Part shown: piece by piece, positions 60,026-64,000 of the stretch | How positions within the stretch are numbered: the stretch's first letter is position 1 | How the letters are laid out: every line of letters starts with the position of its first letter | Assembly: GCF_000426285.1 (NCBI RefSeq) | Contig: NZ_AUFB01000015.1 | Coordinates: forward strand, 82,875 to 146,874 | Reading direction: 5' to 3' | DNA: 64,000 nucleotides | Source: Rhizobium leucaenae USDA 9039 | GTDB taxonomy: Bacteria; Pseudomonadota; Alphaproteobacteria; Rhizobiales; Rhizobiaceae | Program-made: the position numbers and the translations under genes | Notes under the pieces: generated by a model | What the model was told of the DNA's origin: nothing | Database searches by the model: none | What the model saw: the letters and a program-made list of their open reading frames with translations, nothing else

Positions 60026-62503
60026 TCAGGTACCACGCGGCTTGGCTCTTGTCGTCGGCAAAGCATCCGCCGGATTCTCCGGCCAGGGATGCCTGGGATA
60101 GCGCCCGCGCATATCGGCGCGCACGTCTTTCCATGAGCCCGCCCAGAAGCCGGGCAGATCGCGCGTCGTCTGGATCGGCCGGTGTGCCGGCGAGGTCAGT
60201 TCCAGCACCAATGGCAGCCGCCCACCGGCGACGGCCGGATGCTGCTTGAGGCCGAAAAGCTCCTGGACGCGGATCGTCAGCAGCGGTTCCTCGCCTTCAT
60301 ATAGGATCGGATGGCGTTGGCCGGTCGGCGCTTCGAAATGCGTCGGCGCCATCCGCCCGAGGTCGCGCTGCAGCTCATGCGGTACCAATGACATCAGTCC
60401 GTTGGAAATCCCGCCTGCCGCGATGTCGGAAAAGCCGCGCGCGTCGGCCTGAAATGGCGTGAACCATTCGTCCAGCCGCGCAAGCAGCGCTTCGTCGCTC
60501 ATATCGGGCCATGGCTCTCCGATCGTCCGGTGCAGGAAGCCGATCCGCTCGCGCAATTGCGTCGCCTCTTTCGAAAAGGGCAGGACGGCGAGCCCCAGCT
60601 CGCGGATGCCGTCGGCCAGCGCCTTCGCCGCCCGCTCGCCCGATGGTCGAGGCAAGGGGGTCTCCTCGAAGACGATCGCCCCGAGCCGCGTCACGCGCCG
60701 CGCCCGCACCTGCCGGCTGGTCTTGTCGAACAGGCTCTGGTCTTCGGTGCGGATTTCTCCCGGCAGATGCTCCTCGACATCAGCACGCGCAATTTCCGCC
60801 GCTGCCAAGATACGGCCTTGCGCCGCCCGGCCCGTCAGGTCGGCAATGACAAGCATTTGCGAACCGGCGAGGCGCTCCGTCTCCGGCAATTCGGCGCCGC
60901 GCCCGTTCGCCATGACGAAGCGTCCGCGGCCGCCGCGCTGCAGGGCGATGCGATCGGGGAAAGCATGCAGCAGCAATGAGCCGGCCAGGACCTGTACTCC
61001 TGCGTCCACAGCCTTGCTCCCGCCTGTCGCCATCGCCAGCCTCCCGGCCAGCCGGCGCGACGCTTCGGCGCGTTCACCCTTTTCCGCCTTGAACCGCCGC
61101 AGGCGCTCTTCCAGATCGATGCTCTGCCCGCCGAGCCCCTGTTCCGTCAGCAATACGGCGAGCATCGCCGCCTCACGTGCCTGGCCGAACTCCGCTGCTG
61201 AAATCACCATGGCCGCTAGCCGCGGCGGCAGAGCCAGATCGCGCATCAGCCTGCCGTGCGCCGTCAGCCCGTTCTCAGTGTCCAGCGCCCCCAATTGCCG
61301 CAACAGCCCGCGCGCCTCGCTCAGTGTCGTCGCCGGCGGCTGATCGACAAAGGCAAGCGCGGCTGGGTCCTGCACGCCCCAATGGGCAAGATCGAGCGCC
61401 AGCCCGGAAAGATCGCTGGAGAGAATCTGTGGCGGCGTGAAGGCCGGCAGCGCCGCCGTCTGGCCGGGATGCCACAATCGGATTGCAATACCGGGCTCGG
61501 TTCGCCCCGCGCGGCCGGCGCGCTGGTCGGCGGAAGCCCGCGACACCCGCACCGTCTCCAGCCGGGTGATGCCAGTCGAGGCCTCGAAAACAGGCAGCCG
61601 CTGCAGACCGCTGTCGATGACGATGCACACCCCGTCGATGGTGATCGAGGTTTCAGCGATCGACGTCGCCAGCACGATCTTCCGCGTGCCCTTGAGCGCC
61701 GGACGGATCGCTGCGTCCTGCTCCTTCTGGCCGAGATTGCCGTAAAGCGGCGCGATTACTGTCTCCGGCGCTAATCGGCCCTCGAGCCTTTCCACAGTGC
61801 GGGTGATTTCCGCCTGTCCAGGCAGGAAGGCCAGGATCGACCCCTGTTCCGTTGCATGTGCGTCGAGAATCGCCCGTGTCACCGTATCCTCGATCCGCTC
61901 GCCGGCCGGCCGGTCCTGATGGCGGATGTCGATCGGGAAGCTGCGGCCCATGCTTTCGATGACCGGCGGACGCCCGAGCAAAGCGGCGACGCGTTCGACA
62001 TCGAGAGTTGCCGACATCACGAGGATGCGCAGATCCTCGCGGAGCGCCGATTGCACGTCCAGAGCCAGTGCCAGGCCGAAATCCGCGTCCAGCGAGCGTT
62101 CGTGGAATTCGTCGAAGATGACCGTGGAGACGCCGGATAGTTCGGGATCGTCGAGGATCATCCGCGCGAACACGCCTTCGGTCACCACCTCGATCCGCGT
62201 CCTCGCCGATACGCGATTGTCCAGCCGCATGCGATAGCCGACGGTGTCGCCCACCTGCTCATTGAGCAGCGAGGCCATACGCGCCGCCGCGGCCCTTGCC
62301 GCGAGCCGCCGCGGCTCCAATAGGATGATTCTGCCGTCGCCACGCCAGCCCTGACCCAGCAGATAAAGCGGCACTAGCGTCGTCTTGCCCGCGCCGGGAG
62401 GTGCTGACAAAACCGCGCGCCGCTCGTCCGCGAGCGCCGCGCCGATATTGGCGAGCACGTGGGAGACCGGCAGTTCGGGCAGCCAGGGTGTCATGCGCGT
62501 CAC
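60026..62503 (-). CDS. hrpB: ATP-dependent RNA-helicase-like protein HrpB
   Basis: DEAH-type helicase of 825 aa. Walker A APPGAGKTT at 34-42, Walker B and motif II in IFDEFHERS (about 131), SATLDVERVA for motif III, then the HA2 and HrpB C-terminal domains (HPAVAGGRLPLVLELTSPAHRPIQTTRDL). RNA helicase activity is inferred; the cellular role in E. coli is unsettled. Its start overlaps the cyclodeaminase gene stop by 4 bp, and actS begins shortly after its stop. Confidence 0.93.
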   Translation of the reverse strand: MTRMTPWLPELPVSHVLANIGAALADERRAVLSAPPGAGKTTLVPLYLLGQGWRGDGRIILLEPRRLAARAAAARMASLLNEQVGDTVGYRMRLDNRVSARTRIEVVTEGVFARMILDDPELSGVSTVIFDEFHERSLDADFGLALALDVQSALREDLRILVMSATLDVERVAALLGRPPVIESMGRSFPIDIRHQDRPAGERIEDTVTRAILDAHATEQGSILAFLPGQAEITRTVERLEGRLAPETVIAPLYGNLGQKEQDAAIRPALKGTRKIVLATSIAETSITIDGVCIVIDSGLQRLPVFEASTGITRLETVRVSRASADQRAGRAGRTEPGIAIRLWHPGQTAALPAFTPPQILSSDLSGLALDLAHWGVQDPAALAFVDQPPATTLSEARGLLRQLGALDTENGLTAHGRLMRDLALPPRLAAMVISAAEFGQAREAAMLAVLLTEQGLGGQSIDLEERLRRFKAEKGERAEASRRLAGRLAMATGGSKAVDAGVQVLAGSLLLHAFPDRIALQRGGRGRFVMANGRGAELPETERLAGSQMLVIADLTGRAAQGRILAAAEIARADVEEHLPGEIRTEDQSLFDKTSRQVRARRVTRLGAIVFEETPLPRPSGERAAKALADGIRELGLAVLPFSKEATQLRERIGFLHRTIGEPWPDMSDEALLARLDEWFTPFQADARGFSDIAAGGISNGLMSLVPHELQRDLGRMAPTHFEAPTGQRHPILYEGEEPLLTIRVQELFGLKQHPAVAGGRLPLVLELTSPAHRPIQTTRDLPGFWAGSWKDVRADMRGRYPRHPWPENPADALPTTRAKPRGT

Positions 62504-63450
62504 GCCCCGTTGCCCCGCGCATGTTCATAGGCGAGGATCGCGCCGGCCAGATCTTCGAGCGCCGCACCTACGGATTTGAAGAGGGTTATATCGTCGTCAT
62601 TGGTACGCCCCGGCCGCGTCCCGCGGACAAGTTCGCTGAGCTCCGCGTGGATCGCATCTTCCGTCAGCACGCCGCTTTTCAGCGGCTGCACGATATCGCC
62701 GGCTTCCTTCATGGCTCCGGCGCGCGTATCGACGAAGACCTGTGCCCGCCGGATCGAGATGTCGTCGGTCTCCCGCATATCCGGCTTGAAGCCGCCGACA
62801 AGATCGAGATGTGCCCCGGGCTTCAGCCATTCCCCCTTTATGACCGGCGTGCTCGACAGCGTGCCGCAGGAGATGATGTCGGCGCTGTGGGCGGCCGCTT
62901 CCAGATCGGTGATTGCTTCTACGTTCAAACCAAACACACGCGCTTCGTCCGCCACCTGCTGTGCCTTGCCGCGATCGCGGCCCCAGACGCCGATCCGCTT
63001 CAGCTCCCGTCCTTCGGCATGCGCCTGGATCAGGTTGAGGGACAGCCGCCCCGTGCCGCAGACGAGCAGTTCTTCCGCATCTGCGCGCGCGAGGTAGCGC
63101 GCCGCGAGCGCCGAGGTTGCCGCGGTGCGCCGCGCCGTGAGTTCGCCGCCGTCGATCGCCGCCAGCATCTCGCCGGTTCTGCCGGAGGAAAGCAGATAGG
63201 TTCCGAAGATTGCCGGCAGCCCACGCTCGGCATTATCAGGGAAAACCGAAACCATCTTCACGCCCATATATTGCCCCGGCAGCCAGGCGGGCATCAGCAG
63301 CAGCGTCGCATCGCTTTCGCCGGGCACCTCCATATCGTGGTGATGTCGCACCGGCATGACGCAGCTGCCGGCAAACATCGTGGCGATCGCCTCGATCAGC
63401 GCCGGCCAGGCAAGCGCTGTACGTGTCTGCTCTTCGTTAAGGACCAACAT
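62500..63450 (-). CDS. Ornithine cyclodeaminase / mu-crystallin family protein
   Basis: NAD(P)-dependent enzyme of 316 aa in the ornithine cyclodeaminase family, which includes alanine dehydrogenases and ketimine reductases. The conserved Lys65 in YMGVKMVSVFPDN and the nucleotide-binding VCGTGRLSLNLI (about 131-142) are present. The exact substrate cannot be given. The start at 63450 follows AGGAG; an upstream ATG at 63465 is rejected. It is the first gene of a group with hrpB and actS-actR. Confidence 0.87.
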   Translation of the reverse strand: MLVLNEEQTRTALAWPALIEAIATMFAGSCVMPVRHHHDMEVPGESDATLLLMPAWLPGQYMGVKMVSVFPDNAERGLPAIFGTYLLSSGRTGEMLAAIDGGELTARRTAATSALAARYLARADAEELLVCGTGRLSLNLIQAHAEGRELKRIGVWGRDRGKAQQVADEARVFGLNVEAITDLEAAAHSADIISCGTLSSTPVIKGEWLKPGAHLDLVGGFKPDMRETDDISIRRAQVFVDTRAGAMKEAGDIVQPLKSGVLTEDAIHAELSELVRGTRPGRTNDDDITLFKSVGAALEDLAGAILAYEHARGNGA

Positions 63451-63716
63451 TATCAGCTCCTTCATTGCTTAAGCTCTCTATTAGGTCCTGGGCGATAAAC
63501 TGGCAATTAGCGGCAAAGGCACCGGTTCGAAGCTGGGCTTGAAGCTGGCTTCGGGCTCCATTTCCTCCGTGAAGACGGGAATCTCCGAAAACCCGTAAAA
63601 TGAATCCGGAAAAGGCCCCTCAAGCGGGCGATTTTCCCGAAAAGTTTTATACATTGAAAAATCCCCCAGTAAAATCAGCTAGTTACAAAAATGTCAGAAT
63701 TTTTACAGTGAGGGTG

Positions 63717-63746
63717 TTGACTATGTTCGGGTGTGGGGTCTATAAG
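63717..63746 (+). promoter_or_regulatory. rRNA operon promoter
   Basis: TTGACT (63717-63722) and TATAAG (63741-63746) with an 18-bp spacer and a GC-rich discriminator after it, as expected for a growth-rate-regulated rrn promoter. It is followed by a leader of about 250 bp with no gene. Confidence 0.8.
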
Positions 63747-63890
63747 CCCGATCACTGACGAGGGCGGCGGCGCTGCTGGCGACGAAGTCTCTCGCTCTAG
63801 AGTTTCCTGGATTGGCTGCGATGCTGATTGGTGGTTCTGAGCTTAGGTGCTTGGGCTTGAGGGAGCGGTATTCGACCGGGATGACTGGTC

Positions 63891-63902
63891 TGTTATTTGA
63901 CA
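63891..63902 (+). promoter_or_regulatory. boxA-like antitermination site in the rrn leader
   Basis: TGTTATTTGACA resembles the rrn boxA consensus (TGCTCTTTAACA), about 145 bp after the promoter -10. It marks the leader as an rrn operon and would bind NusB/S10. Confidence 0.6.
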
Positions 63903-64000
63903 ATTGAAGAATGGAAGAAAGAGAAACGTGGGCGGCGGAGCTTGCGGGATCTGAAGAGATTTGGATCCTTTGAAAGAGACTTTGACGGTCACGTTTATCA

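Larger units (their letters stand above)
63451..64000 (+). other. Upstream region of a ribosomal RNA operon
   Basis: No protein gene is supported in these 550 bp. The first part (63451-63716) holds short AT-rich stretches and may carry regulatory sites; 63717 onward is the rRNA leader (see the promoter and boxA entries). The rhizobial leader pattern places the 16S rRNA start shortly after position 64000, outside the window. Confidence 0.75.

Noticed and set aside
1..64000. CRISPR array, tRNA genes, insertion sequences or prophage
   Set aside because: No array of direct repeats, no cloverleaf-like tRNA, no transposase or integrase found anywhere in the window.

Overview
This 64 kb window reads as core chromosome of a Rhizobium-type alphaproteobacterium (Rhizobiaceae). 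The signs are high GC, dense operons joined by 1-8 bp overlaps, and rhizobial landmarks: the ChvI/ChvG system (ExoS/BvrRS type) with a permease-less PTS and pckA, the redox pair ActR/ActS, a DivL-type kinase with Tyr in place of the H-box His, AddAB instead of RecBCD, and short RIME-like palindromic intergenic repeats. I see no phage, plasmid, transposase, integrase, CRISPR array or tRNA. Genus-level placement is inference from gene content and order.

Layout. 0-6 kb: fxsA; an operon Tim44-like / mltA / Smr / XRE regulator with overlapping ends; gyrB with its own promoter and terminator. 6-15 kb: small metabolic and stress genes (nitroreductase, DUF2218, glutathionyl-hydroquinone reductase, PLP decarboxylase, FAH-family hydrolase, PHA depolymerase phaZ, DUF2852, YgjP-type metalloprotein, and a divergent HxlR regulator / SDR pair). 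15-20 kb: trpF-trpB-trpA-accD-folC, with accD starting at TTG. 20-32 kb (minus strand): divL, a tsaE-amgK gene fusion, a murU-like nucleotidyltransferase, addB, addA, trxA. 32-39 kb (minus): ahcY behind a perfect palindrome, then ptsH, EIIA-Man, a short hprK, chvG and chvI. A GST lies between ahcY and ptsH on the plus strand. 39-42 kb: pckA, arfB, a palindromic repeat, alkB. 42-47 kb (minus): hisB-DUF2628-hisH-hisA-hisF-hisE-coaA. 47-51 kb: hslV-hslU, a secreted DUF1402 protein with lytic-transglycosylase-like motifs, and a cytochrome P450. 51-57 kb: a hydantoinase-A-like protein, malate synthase G, a palindromic repeat, an L,D-transpeptidase, and mmcB, whose 3' end runs into repeat-like DNA. 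57-63 kb (minus): ornithine-cyclodeaminase-like gene, hrpB, actS, actR. The last 0.5 kb is the promoter and leader of an rRNA operon whose 16S gene should start just beyond the window.

How the genes work together. Several blocks link envelope and regulation: peptidoglycan turnover (mltA, AmgK/MurU recycling kinase and uridylyltransferase, the DUF1402 candidate, the L,D-transpeptidase), envelope and acid sensing (ChvG/ChvI), cell-cycle signalling (DivL) and PTS phosphorylation (HprK, HPr, EIIA). Others serve genome maintenance (gyrB, addAB, alkB, mmcB) and amino-acid or C1 metabolism (trp, his, ahcY).

I find no clearly new multi-gene defence or secretion system. The observations most worth a second look are the TsaE-AmgK fusion inside the divL/addBA operon, the SLT-like motif set in the DUF1402 protein, the ahcY palindrome, the repeat-derived tail of MmcB, and RIME-like elements placed exactly between partner regulator genes (chvI/chvG and actS/actR).
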